Shown in pieces: positions 1 through 5,841 of a DNA stretch of 9,805 bases; position 1 is the stretch's first letter; the number at the start of each line of letters is the position of its first letter. The stretch covers positions 1 to 9,805 of the forward strand of contig URVV01000021.1 in assembly GCA_900551455.1 (NCBI GenBank), written 5' to 3'. The stretch comes from an uncultured Mycoplasmatota bacterium (GTDB lineage: Bacteria > Bacillota_I > Bacilli_A > RF39 > UBA660). Position numbers and translations under genes: made by a program. Under the pieces are notes generated by a model, which ran no database searches, was not told where the DNA came from, and was given only the letters and a program-made list of their open reading frames with translations.

Positions 1-698
1 TAATTATCCATTACATAAATATTAATATTAACATTCTTATTCGTATAATCTTCATTATTCAAAGTTAAACTAATATTACTATCCATAACAACAATTACTC
101 TTTGTTTTGAGGTAGTTACTCCACTATTATTAGTAACGGAATATATTAATTTATAAGTTCCCACTTTTGAAGTGTCAACTCTACCTGTTACAGTTACTTT
201 ATCTCCTAGATTCCCATCTACACTATCAATTACTTTATAACCAGGTTCTTTATAAGTATCTCCTACTTTCAAATAGATAGTAGTGCTTCCTTTTAAATAC
301 ATAATCGTAGCTCCGGTAGGTTTTTCAAGGACATTAATGATTCTTTTTACTTCGGTATTGTTTAGAGTATAGATTATTTCATATGTTCCGATAGTAGATA
401 TGTCTATCATATTATTAACTACGACTTTATCTGTTAAATCATTTCCCTTACTATCACGAGCCGTATAACCAGGTTCAATATAAGCATCTCCCTCGTAAAT
501 AGTTATTTCTCTATTACCAGATAAATCTATATAATAACTTATCTTCTTTCTTCCTATAAGTATAAAGATAAGTCCTAATATTAAAATACATCCTAATCCA
601 ATAAAGATATATTTCTTATACTTATCAAAATTAAACTTTTCTTCCTTATTAAATTCCTTATCAATATTAGTACCATTAACATTAGTATTAAAATACAT
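1..698 (-). CDS. DUF5011 Ig-like membrane-anchored surface protein, N-terminal part
   Basis: The frame opens at an ATG (698) and runs off the window edge after 232 codons, so the C-terminus is missing. Upstream GGAAGTGG is a plausible ribosome binding site. Residues 1-29 are polar and lysine-rich; residues 30-49 form one hydrophobic helix followed by RKK, a signal-anchor that should leave the C-terminus outside. Two Ig-like repeats follow, about residues 63-125 and 137-205. Each shows the DUF5011 (Cry22Aa-like) pattern: YxEPGYxxxDxxxxxLxDKVxV, then S/D-T-x-x-x-GTYxxxYxxxN, then a valine-rich strand. The second is the better match (EPGYKVIDSVDGNLGDKV). DUF5011 domains are common in Gram-positive surface proteins as stalk or adhesion modules. 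Any effector or enzymatic domain lies outside the window, so the role is unknown. It is transcribed away from the transposase remnant. Domain family is fairly sure; function is not. Confidence 0.85.
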   Translation of the reverse strand, partial: MYFNTNVNGTNIDKEFNKEEKFNFDKYKKYIFIGLGCILILGLIFILIGRKKISYYIDLSGNREITIYEGDAYIEPGYTARDSKGNDLTDKVVVNNMIDISTIGTYEIIYTLNNTEVKRIINVLEKPTGATIMYLKGSTTIYLKVGDTYKEPGYKVIDSVDGNLGDKVTVTGRVDTSKVGTYKLIYSVTNNSGVTTSKQRVIVVMDSNISLTLNNEDYTNKNVNINIYVMDN

Positions 699-723
699 AA
701 TACCACTTCCATATCTTATTATG

Positions 724-752
724 ATTATATCATAAGATAATTTTTTTTACAA
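724..752 (-). promoter_or_regulatory. Sigma-A type promoter of the DUF5011 gene
   Basis: On the minus strand there is a TTGTAA -35 box (752-747), a 17-base spacer and a perfect TATAAT -10 box (729-724) preceded by TGA, which is an extended -10 (TGn). Transcription should start near 717, giving a leader of about 20 bases that holds the ribosome binding site. This is the best-formed promoter in the window. Confidence 0.7.
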
Positions 753-802
753 GAAATGCCTCCCAGAAAACAGAATAAAATCACAAATTAACAAATACGA
801 AA

Positions 803-829
803 ATGGTATGGAAATTTTACCATCTTTTT
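803..829. terminator. Small hairpin with flanking T-run
   Basis: ATGGTA (803-808) and TACCAT (818-823) pair around a 9-base loop and are followed by CTTTTT on the plus strand; the minus strand reads into TTTT on the other side. It could be a weak bidirectional terminator between the DUF5011 gene and the transposase remnant, or a binding site. The six-pair stem makes this tentative. Confidence 0.25.
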
Positions 830-853
830 GATATTATATAATTGATGATTATA

Positions 854-1137
854 ATGGCAAAAGTATCAAAAATATCAAAAGAATTAATTGAATTTAAAAA
901 GTATTAGAGGAAAACAAGTTTGAAACATATGGTGACTAAGCAATTGAAGAATTAAATTTAGCCTTTCTTATAGATTATATATATGATAAAGAGTTTTTTC
1001 TTGATGACTCAAGACATCAAGGATATGCATTGCATTCTCTAGAAGAAATCTTACTTATAGTTATATTTGAACTGTTATCTAATTATAATACTTATAAAGA
1101 ATTAAAGACGAATATAAGCTTAGTACAAATAGTATAA
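854..1137 (+). pseudogene. Remnant of an ISAs1-family-like transposase (N-terminal part)
   Basis: An ATG at 854 opens a frame (MAKVSKISKELIEFKK) that ends at a TAG after about 17 codons. One frame over, from about 898, the reading continues as KVLEENKFETYGD, meets a TAA at 937-939, then runs on as AIEELNLAFLIDYIYDKEFF and DDSRHQGYALHSLEEILL, followed by a hydrophobic stretch ending NYNTYKELKT, and stops at 1135. The segment DDSRxQGYxxHxLxEILLxVxFxLLSxxxTYKE matches my memory of the DDE_Tnp_1-associated domain at the N-terminus of ISAs1 transposases (D-x-R-x-x-G-x-x-[YH]xLxEILLL...LxG...Y.EI). The DDE catalytic domain is absent, so the copy has a frameshift, a stop and a 3' deletion and cannot be active. 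I found no convincing terminal inverted repeats. A TATAAT at 837-842 precedes it. The family call rests on one motif block. Confidence 0.6.
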
Positions 1138-1542
1138 TACAAATTTTGAGTATGAATTTCGAAAATGAAATAGAGAAAATTTTTCGTTTTCTCCATTAAA
1201 ATTTATGATTTTATACTACCCAGAAAAAATCAAAAGTAATTGTCACACTACTTTGCATTCGTTCAGTTAAAATAAACAATTATTCCTCTTACTAAAATAA
1301 ATATAATTATTAAAATTAATAATATTGTTATTGTCTTTCTATACTTCATCGGTTTATTCTTCAAAAATGTACCTTCATACATATAAAATATAGATTTATA
1401 CCAATATTTATTTTATAAAATCTAGATTTTTATTTGAATTTCCGTTTTGATATAGAAAACTTAAATAAATCTGATTATATTTTTTCACGTTTTTTTTGCG
1501 ATTTGAAGAAAAAATTAAAAATAAATAAACGATTATGTAACC
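1138..1542. other. Intergenic, largely non-coding stretch
   Basis: About 400 bases of very AT-rich sequence with no convincing gene. Visible structure: a hairpin with GAGAAAA (1173-1179) and TTTTCTC (1187-1193) around a 7-base loop, and a perfect 14-base palindrome AAAATCTAGATTTT at 1417-1430. A doubtful 39-codon membrane peptide on the minus strand is listed separately. No clear terminator hairpin follows the activase stop at 1543. The area probably holds decayed sequence left after the transposase remnant lost its 3' part. Confidence 0.5.
1263..1382 (-). CDS. Possible 39-aa single-helix membrane peptide
   Basis: A short frame starts at ATG 1382 and ends at TGA 1263-1265. The peptide has a basic head (residues 8-16 read KNKPMKYRK) followed by about 20 almost purely aliphatic residues (17-31 are T, I, L and F only) and a short tail, the pattern of a small membrane protein or the stub of a signal-anchor gene. 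Against it: no good ribosome binding site stands before the ATG, it lies in AT-rich DNA where isoleucine/leucine runs arise by chance, and it has no recognisable homologue. A TATAAT on the same strand at 1479-1474 would give a leader of about 85 bases containing the 1417-1430 palindrome. Confidence 0.25.
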   Translation of the reverse strand: MYEGTFLKNKPMKYRKTITILLILIIIFILVRGIIVYFN

Positions 1543-2499
1543 TTAACTACTCTTAACTAAATTTCCTCTTTCACATCTATTACCCCAATGATCAATTAAT
1601 ACATCATTTTTATATATTGTTACTATTTCACAATTATTTGAACATCTACCACAAGTCTTAATTTTTGTTTCTAACTTTTCATTATCAATATCAAAATTAA
1701 AAACATTCTCTTTTTTACTTTCTCGAGCCATAATAGCTATTCCAAAAGCTCCCATTAAATGAGAATTTTTATTAACAATTATTTTCTCCCCCGTTATTTC
1801 TTCAAAAGCCTTAACAACTGCCATATTCTTACTAACACCACCATTAAAAATAATTGGTTTAATTATTTTTTTCCCTTTAGCCACATTATTTATATAATTA
1901 ACAGCAATTGCTCTACATACTCCAGCAATAATATCTTCCTTTTTATATCCCGCTTGTATCTTATGAATTAAATCTGATTCTGCAAAAACTGTACACCTTG
2001 CAGCAATATTTACTCTATTTGTACTACTAAAAGCAACACTACCAACATCCTCTATTCTTAAATTAAGTCTTTTTACTAAAGATGAAATAAAAGCCCCAGT
2101 TCCTGCTGCACATAAAGTATTCATTGCATAATCACTAACTATCCCATTATTAACCAAAATAATTTTGGAATCCTGTCCTCCAATTTCAAAAATTGTTCTC
2201 ACTTCTGGATATAATCTAATAGTACCTATTGCATGTGCCGTAATTTCATTTTTAATAGTATTAGCTCCAAGAAGCATTCCAATTAGTTTTCTAGCAGATC
2301 CCGTTGTTCCAACAGATACCACCTGATATTTATTTAAATCTATCTCCTCACGCATATTTTTAACAACATTTTTAACTGCCTTAATTGGATTACCTTCCGT
2401 ATATAAATAACTACTAGCAATAATATTATCATATTCATCAATTATTACTCCCTTTGTAGATATAGATCCAATATCAATCCCCATATATAATTTATTCAT
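1543..2499 (-). CDS. Acyl-CoA dehydratase activase (BadF/BadG/BcrA/BcrD ATPase, HgdC-like)
   Basis: 318 aa. Family members are homodimeric ATPases with a [4Fe-4S] cluster held between subunits; they inject one electron into 2-hydroxyacyl-CoA dehydratases or benzoyl-CoA reductases, driven by ATP, in the cytoplasm. Visible motifs: actin-like phosphate-1 loop GIDIGSISTK (7-16), TAHAIG (88-92 region), EIGGQDSK (105-112), the cluster cysteine in CAAGTGAF (C130), the second cluster cysteine in CTVFAESD (C169) and the adenosine loop FNGGVSKN (218-225). Both cluster ligands are present, so it looks functional. After the ATPase domain a tail has CGRCSNNC (283-290) and GNRCERG (306-312), which in long fused activases leads into a DUF2229-type domain; here the protein stops six residues later. 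No dehydratase subunits lie nearby. Start: the ATG at 2499 has AGGTGA five bases upstream; the in-frame GTG at 2508 lies inside that ribosome binding site and is rejected. Confidence 0.88.
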   Translation of the reverse strand: MNKLYMGIDIGSISTKGVIIDEYDNIIASSYLYTEGNPIKAVKNVVKNMREEIDLNKYQVVSVGTTGSARKLIGMLLGANTIKNEITAHAIGTIRLYPEVRTIFEIGGQDSKIILVNNGIVSDYAMNTLCAAGTGAFISSLVKRLNLRIEDVGSVAFSSTNRVNIAARCTVFAESDLIHKIQAGYKKEDIIAGVCRAIAVNYINNVAKGKKIIKPIIFNGGVSKNMAVVKAFEEITGEKIIVNKNSHLMGAFGIAIMARESKKENVFNFDIDNEKLETKIKTCGRCSNNCEIVTIYKNDVLIDHWGNRCERGNLVKSS

Positions 2500-2504
2500 T
2501 TCTA

Positions 2505-2510
2505 TCACCT
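2505..2510 (-). promoter_or_regulatory. Ribosome binding site that fixes the activase start
   Basis: AGGTGA on the minus strand sits five bases before ATG 2499. The in-frame GTG at 2508-2506 is part of this site, so the longer 321-residue reading is unlikely. A TATAAT at 2522-2517 is just upstream but has no good -35 partner. Confidence 0.75.
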
Positions 2511-2561
2511 ATTAAAATTATATGTTTAATAAGATAAAAAATATGTCGAATAAAGATCACT

Positions 2562-2584
2562 TATGTAGGTTATTTATCTACATA
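2562..2584. promoter_or_regulatory. Inverted repeat, candidate operator between activase and XRE genes
   Basis: TATGTAG (2562-2568) and CTACATA (2578-2584) form a perfect 7-base dyad with a 9-base spacer, centre-to-centre about 16 bases, the geometry expected for a cI/XRE-type dimer. It lies in the short divergent region between the activase start and the XRE gene, about 45 bases upstream of the latter, where it could govern either promoter. Autoregulation by the neighbouring XRE protein is an inference. Confidence 0.4.
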
Positions 2585-2628
2585 TTTTTGTTTTCATTTA
2601 TGAGAAAATATAAGCAAGAGGTGTACTT

Positions 2629-2865
2629 ATGGAAACAATTAATAATAAAAATATTTATGATACCGTAAGAATTAATATTAAAAAATACCGCAAACTTAAA
2701 GAAATGACTCAACAAGAATTAGCAGACGCTGCTTACTTAAGCCACGGATACATTAGAGAAATTGAATCTTTAAAAATGGGAACATCTTTCTCTCTAGATG
2801 CCGTTGAAAAAATTGCCAATGGTTTAGGTATCGAAGTAAAATTACTTTTTGAAGAAGAAAAATAA
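2629..2865 (+). CDS. XRE-family helix-turn-helix transcriptional regulator
   Basis: 78 aa, a stand-alone HTH domain of the cI/Cro (HTH_3) type. Residues from about 15 to 73 cover the five-helix fold: IKKYRKLKEMTQQELADAA (helix 1, turn, helix 2), LSHGYIREIES (recognition helix 3) and the packing helices LDAVEKIANGLGIEVKLLF. The TQQELA and IREIE signatures are typical. It has no ligand or peptidase domain, so it is probably a simple dimeric repressor. The ATG follows AGAGGTG with suitable spacing. It lies 115 bases before a tyrosine recombinase gene in the same direction, a usual pairing in integrative elements, and is separated from it by a hairpin. The upstream dyad at 2562-2584 and AATTGTCAATT at 2927-2937 are candidate targets. 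Family call is sure; regulon is unknown. Confidence 0.9.
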   Translation: METINNKNIYDTVRINIKKYRKLKEMTQQELADAAYLSHGYIREIESLKMGTSFSLDAVEKIANGLGIEVKLLFEEEK

Positions 2866-2873
2866 GATCATTC

Positions 2874-2900
2874 AAGATAGCAAGTACTATCTTTTCTTGT
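2874..2900 (+). terminator. Rho-independent terminator after the XRE gene
   Basis: AAGATAG (2874-2880) pairs with CTATCTT (2887-2893) around a 6-base loop (CAAGTA), followed by TTCTTGTTATT. It lies nine bases past the XRE stop codon. Low GC in the stem makes it modest in strength. Confidence 0.6.
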
Positions 2901-2926
2901 TATTACTTATTTTACACTTGTAAGAT

Positions 2927-2975
2927 AATTGTCAATTTAATTACCAAAGATTTCTATTATAATATACTTGAGGTG
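2927..2975 (+). promoter_or_regulatory. Promoter and ribosome binding site of the recombinase gene, with a dyad
   Basis: A perfect TATAAT (2958-2963) stands just before GAGGTG (2970-2975), which is five bases from ATG 2981. No good -35 box is present at 16-18 bases; TTGTCA at 2929-2934 is 23 bases away. That TTGTCA lies in a perfect inverted repeat AATTG-T-CAATT (2927-2937), which could be an operator for the XRE protein. A poor -35 is compatible with a tightly controlled integrase promoter. Confidence 0.4.
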
Positions 2976-2980
2976 TTAAA

Positions 2981-3942
2981 ATGAAAAAGAAAATAACCAA
3001 GTATACTAAATATAAAAAATATATTACCTACTGGTTAGATAAAAAAATCATTATATTAAAGAATCTAGTTATGTCAATTACATAAGCATTATCAATAATC
3101 AAATATTACCAGAAATTGGCGAAAAAAGATTATTATTTATTAATAATCAAACTATTCAAAATTTAATTCTTAAAAAATATTATCAAAATCTTTCAGATAA
3201 AACTATTAAAGGTATTACTTCCATCATCAAAATATCTTTAAAAGATGCAATGAAAAACAGAATAATAAAATATGTAAATTTAGATTTTTCATATCCAGAT
3301 AATGATTTAGACAAAAAGATTTATACTTTTAATCTTCAAGAACAAAAAAGAATAATTTTCTATTGTTTAAAAAAACCTACAAATAAAAATATTGGTATTT
3401 TATTAACTCTCTATACTGGTTTAAGAATTGGTGAAATATGTGCTTTAAAATGGAAAGATGTAGATTTTAGAAAAAATACTATTACTGTTAATAAAACAAT
3501 TCAAAGGATAAATTATAAAGAAAATATCTTTGGTCATTCCAAAATTGTTATTACTACCCCTAAAACTAGAAATTCTAATCGTATAATCCCTATTAATAAT
3601 GAATTTGCTAAAATCTTAAAAGTCCATAAAACTAATGATGAATCATACATTTTAACTGGTGGAAAAAATTATTTAGAACCAAGAGGTTTAAGAAATTATT
3701 TTTCAAGATTCACTAATAAACTTCGTCTTAGCAAATTAAATTTTCACTCTCTAAGGCATACTTTTGCTACTAACTGCATTGCTTTTGGAGCCGATTATAA
3801 AACAGTAAGTGAATTATTAGGACACGCTAACGTTAATATTACCCTAAACTATTATGTTCACCCAGGTATTTTTCAAAAAAAGAAATGTATTAATTCACTA
3901 TATAAAAATTTAAATTCTGATTCTGAAACAAAAGACTCCTAG
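2981..3942 (+). pseudogene. Tyrosine recombinase (phage/ICE-type integrase), frameshifted at an A7 run
   Basis: ATG 2981 has a strong GAGGTG site and opens MKKKITKYTKYKKYITYWLD, then hits a stop at 3095 shortly after the A7 run 3041-3047. In another frame from about 3043 the protein continues as NHYIKESSYVNYISIINNQ through a core-binding SAM-like domain into the catalytic domain and stops at 3942. One extra A would join the parts into about 320 aa, a normal integrase length. The catalytic set is complete: Arg in TGLRIGE (codon 3424), Lys in TPKTRNSNR, His and Arg in HSLRHTFAT (codons 3745 and 3754), His in LLGHANVN, and nucleophile Tyr in LNYYVHP (codon 3853). The intact reading from ATG 3250 (230 aa) keeps catalysis but lacks most of the DNA-clamping N-terminal domain. 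The family catalyses site-specific integration and excision. The break may be real, rescued by slippage, or a sequencing error. Confidence 0.82.
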
Positions 3943-3960
3943 TATTCACTAAGAATCTTT
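3931..3960. terminator. Bidirectional terminator hairpin between convergent genes
   Basis: Bases 3931-3943 and 3948-3960 form a 13-pair stem around the 4-base loop ATTC. On the plus strand two C-A mismatches interrupt the stem; on the minus strand they become G-U wobbles, so the minus RNA folds fully. It overlaps the recombinase stop codon (3940-3942) and starts two bases after the stop (3963-3965) of the extended DUF11 frame. Both sides run into T-rich sequence (TCTTTTATT on the plus strand, TCTTTTGTTTC on the minus strand). Confidence 0.65.
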
Positions 3961-3962
3961 TA

Positions 3963-4115
3963 TTATATTCTCCAATAAGGAGCATCACAATCACAAACAT
4001 CTAAAGATGAATATTTGTTTATTGGACTAATAACTGAAACTACATTACTCTTTATCATTAGTCCTTCCCCGTAATATAACACTGCCATATTTTCTAAATA
4101 GAAAAACCTGTTATA
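3963..4115 (-). other. Frame-shifted C-terminal continuation of the DUF11 protein
   Basis: Directly past the A10 run (T10 on the plus strand, 4116-4125) a different frame stays open for 50 codons: it begins YNRFFYLENMAVLYYGEG, continues LMIKSNVVSVISPINKYS and ends DAPYWRI at a TAA (3963-3965). The pattern ENxAxLxYxxxxxxxSNVVxVxxP is what normally closes a DUF11 repeat (strand N-x-A-x-V, then SN-x-V). The stop is followed at once by a hairpin. With nine rather than ten A the gene would encode one protein of 178 aa. I take this as real coding sequence split by a homopolymer, or joined to the upstream part by slippage. Confidence 0.6.
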
Positions 4116-4500
4116 TTTTTTTTTTGACACGAAACGTTACTTTTGTAGTAGACGCTTTCGCTACAACGCTTAAATTAATCGTTAATGTATGACTACCTTC
4201 ATCATAATTATATTCATTTTCTAATGCCGTAACATCATTAATATTAACACTTCCTGAAACGAATTCCACTTTCGTATCATCAATAACATCTTTAATTACT
4301 GGACTAACATAATCTGTATCCGTCTTATTTTCCAAAGTAATCGTATAAGTAAGAAATCCACTTCCCCAATTTTTTTGATCCGCATCTTTAGTTAATACTA
4401 AACCATCTATTATATTAACTACTGAGACATTAGAGGTAAGTTCTGTTGGTACATTATTATAAGTACCATTAGAGGTTACTGTATTAGTTAATTCGTTCAT
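4111..4500 (-). CDS. DUF11 (conserved repeat domain) protein, probably shortened by a homopolymer frameshift
   Basis: 129 aa as read, ending in KKKI at an A10 tract. The sequence resembles the DUF11/TIGR01451 family of beta-rich repeats: NELTNTVTSNGTYNNV, then LTSNVSVVNIIDGLVLTKDA (the SN-x-V...LxLTKxA junction between repeats), LTYTITLENKTDTDYVSPVI (YTI-x-x-x-N), a VEFVSGSVNINDV strand and LTINLSVVAKASTTKVTFRV. There is no signal peptide or membrane helix, so unlike many DUF11 surface proteins it appears cytosolic, or is exported by an unknown route. The missing last strands appear in another frame at 3963-4115. Start: ATG 4500 with AGGAGG five bases upstream; the in-frame GTG at 4506 overlaps this site and is rejected. 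It lies 38 bases after the symporter stop, so it is probably the last gene of that operon. Function unknown. Confidence 0.72.
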   Translation of the reverse strand: MNELTNTVTSNGTYNNVPTELTSNVSVVNIIDGLVLTKDADQKNWGSGFLTYTITLENKTDTDYVSPVIKDVIDDTKVEFVSGSVNINDVTALENEYNYDEGSHTLTINLSVVAKASTTKVTFRVKKKI

Positions 4501-4505
4501 TGGCA

Positions 4506-4511
4506 CCTCCT
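4506..4511 (-). promoter_or_regulatory. Ribosome binding site that fixes the DUF11 start
   Basis: AGGAGG on the minus strand, five bases before ATG 4500, is a perfect anti-16S match. The GTG at 4506-4504 shares bases with it, so translation from GTG is unlikely. The strength of this site suggests high expression. Confidence 0.8.
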
Positions 4512-4538
4512 AAATAAATGTATGAATAATATTCTATT

Positions 4539-5795
4539 TTATTCATCTATTACTTCAACTTTCCTTAACCAATTCTTTCCATCAACAATCCTGTTAATAA
4601 GCATCGCCGAAGCACTATCACCAACAACATTTAAAACCGTTGCTGGAGGATCTATAATTGTTGCTATCATTGTCAAAATAGGTAACGCTGCCACCGGATA
4701 TCCTAACATTGTAATAATTAACATTTCTGATATTGTTCCCCCACCTATAGGCACTGCTGTTACCAATAAAGTTGCTACTAAAGATATCCACATCACTCTA
4801 AATACTGATATATCTTCTATTCCATTAAATAAATATACTAAAAACATAATCTTAAATACACTACCAATTACTGATCCGTCCTTATGAAAACTAGCTCCCA
4901 AAGAAACCGTTGTCTCTGCTATATCCGAAGACACTCCAATATCTTTTGTACAAGAAATATTTACTGGAATACTTGCTGCCGAAGAACAAGTAGCCAAAGA
5001 AGTTATCGTCGAAGGAATTATACTCTTCCAAAACCTCTTAACCCCTAACATTCCTCCACTAATATAAGCATATATCGTATACACAATAAAATAATAAAGA
5101 ACCGCTACCACTAAATAAATTATAAAAGTTTTAAAATAACCAAAAGCTATCTCTCCCCCAAAAGTTCCAACCAATGAAGCAAAATAACAGCCAAGACCAA
5201 TTGGGGCATAATACATAATTATCTTAATAAAATCAACCAGTACAAAGAGTAAAGAATCAATAACATTAGCTATTGCCAAAGCCTTCGTACCACTCATATT
5301 CATAGCCAATCCCATAAGTATTGAGATAACTATTAATGCTATCATATTATCTCTTGTAAATAAATCACTAAAATCATCTACCGTTAAAGCCTCTACCGTT
5401 CTCTCTAAAAAATTAACCTCATCATCCGTATCCAAAATTAAATCATCTGACAACTCATCCTTAATTAAATCTCCATCTCTAGAATTAACTAATTTAAAAG
5501 AATACGTACTAACTATTCCTATTAATACTGCTACAACCGAAGTAACTAAAAACATTAAAAAAGTAGTAACCAATATTTTTCCTATTCTTCCAGGATGTTT
5601 CATTTTATATATAGATGAAACTATTGTTAAAAATATTAATGGCACTACTACTACTAACAGCATATTTAAAAATATTTCTCCCAAAGGATTAAGTACTTGC
5701 GCACCCTCTCCCCATATTAATCCAACTAACCCTCCAACAATTATTGATCCCAGTAAAATTAACATTGACTTATAATTATTAATAACCTTTTTCAT
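4539..5795 (-). CDS. Dicarboxylate/amino acid:cation symporter (DAACS, GltP/DctA-type)
   Basis: 418 aa, normal family length, with the usual run of eight hydrophobic helices and two re-entrant hairpins. The family couples uptake of acidic or small neutral amino acids or C4-dicarboxylates to Na+ or H+ across the plasma membrane. Visible: N-terminal helix 10-28, LNMLLVVVVPLIFLTIVSSI (44-62 region), serine-rich hairpin-1 tip ATCSSAASIP (268-277), helix 7 GASFHKDGSV (300-309), hairpin-2 VPIGGGTISEM (348-358) and helix 8 DPPATVLNVVGD (382-393). An acidic loop at 106-150 replaces the usual short loop. Two landmarks differ from glutamate transporters: NMDG is HKDG, and the Arg that binds the side-chain carboxylate (GltPh R397) is Ala385, so glutamate or aspartate is an unlikely substrate. 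ATG 5795 has AAGGAG four bases upstream. It starts 46 bases after the prepilin-like gene, probably co-transcribed. Confidence 0.9.
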   Translation of the reverse strand: MKKVINNYKSMLILLGSIIVGGLVGLIWGEGAQVLNPLGEIFLNMLLVVVVPLIFLTIVSSIYKMKHPGRIGKILVTTFLMFLVTSVVAVLIGIVSTYSFKLVNSRDGDLIKDELSDDLILDTDDEVNFLERTVEALTVDDFSDLFTRDNMIALIVISILMGLAMNMSGTKALAIANVIDSLLFVLVDFIKIIMYYAPIGLGCYFASLVGTFGGEIAFGYFKTFIIYLVVAVLYYFIVYTIYAYISGGMLGVKRFWKSIIPSTITSLATCSSAASIPVNISCTKDIGVSSDIAETTVSLGASFHKDGSVIGSVFKIMFLVYLFNGIEDISVFRVMWISLVATLLVTAVPIGGGTISEMLIITMLGYPVAALPILTMIATIIDPPATVLNVVGDSASAMLINRIVDGKNWLRKVEVIDE

Positions 5796-5841
5796 TACAC
5801 TCCTTCCATTATAAGTATATTATTCTACATTAATTTATTAC

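Noticed and set aside
762..1227. Direct repeat CCCAGAAAA at 762-770 and 1219-1227 flanking the transposase remnant
   Set aside because: Nine bases in the same orientation in AT-rich DNA; IS ends should be inverted, and no other symmetry supports it as an IS boundary.
1759..1971. Open frame of 70 codons on the plus strand
   Set aside because: It lies wholly opposite the activase, is rich in Asn/Ile/Phe from antisense AT-rich codons, and has no ribosome binding site.
3250..3942. Treating the 230-residue frame as an intact short integrase
   Set aside because: The upstream frame from ATG 2981 has the good ribosome binding site and supplies the expected N-terminal domain, and no ribosome binding site precedes 3250.
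4522..4887. Open frame of 121 codons on the plus strand
   Set aside because: Antisense shadow of the symporter; hydrophobic only because it mirrors membrane helices.
5808..5813. TATAAT on the minus strand just before the symporter
   Set aside because: Transcription would begin within the ribosome binding site and no -35 box is present, so it is not a credible promoter.
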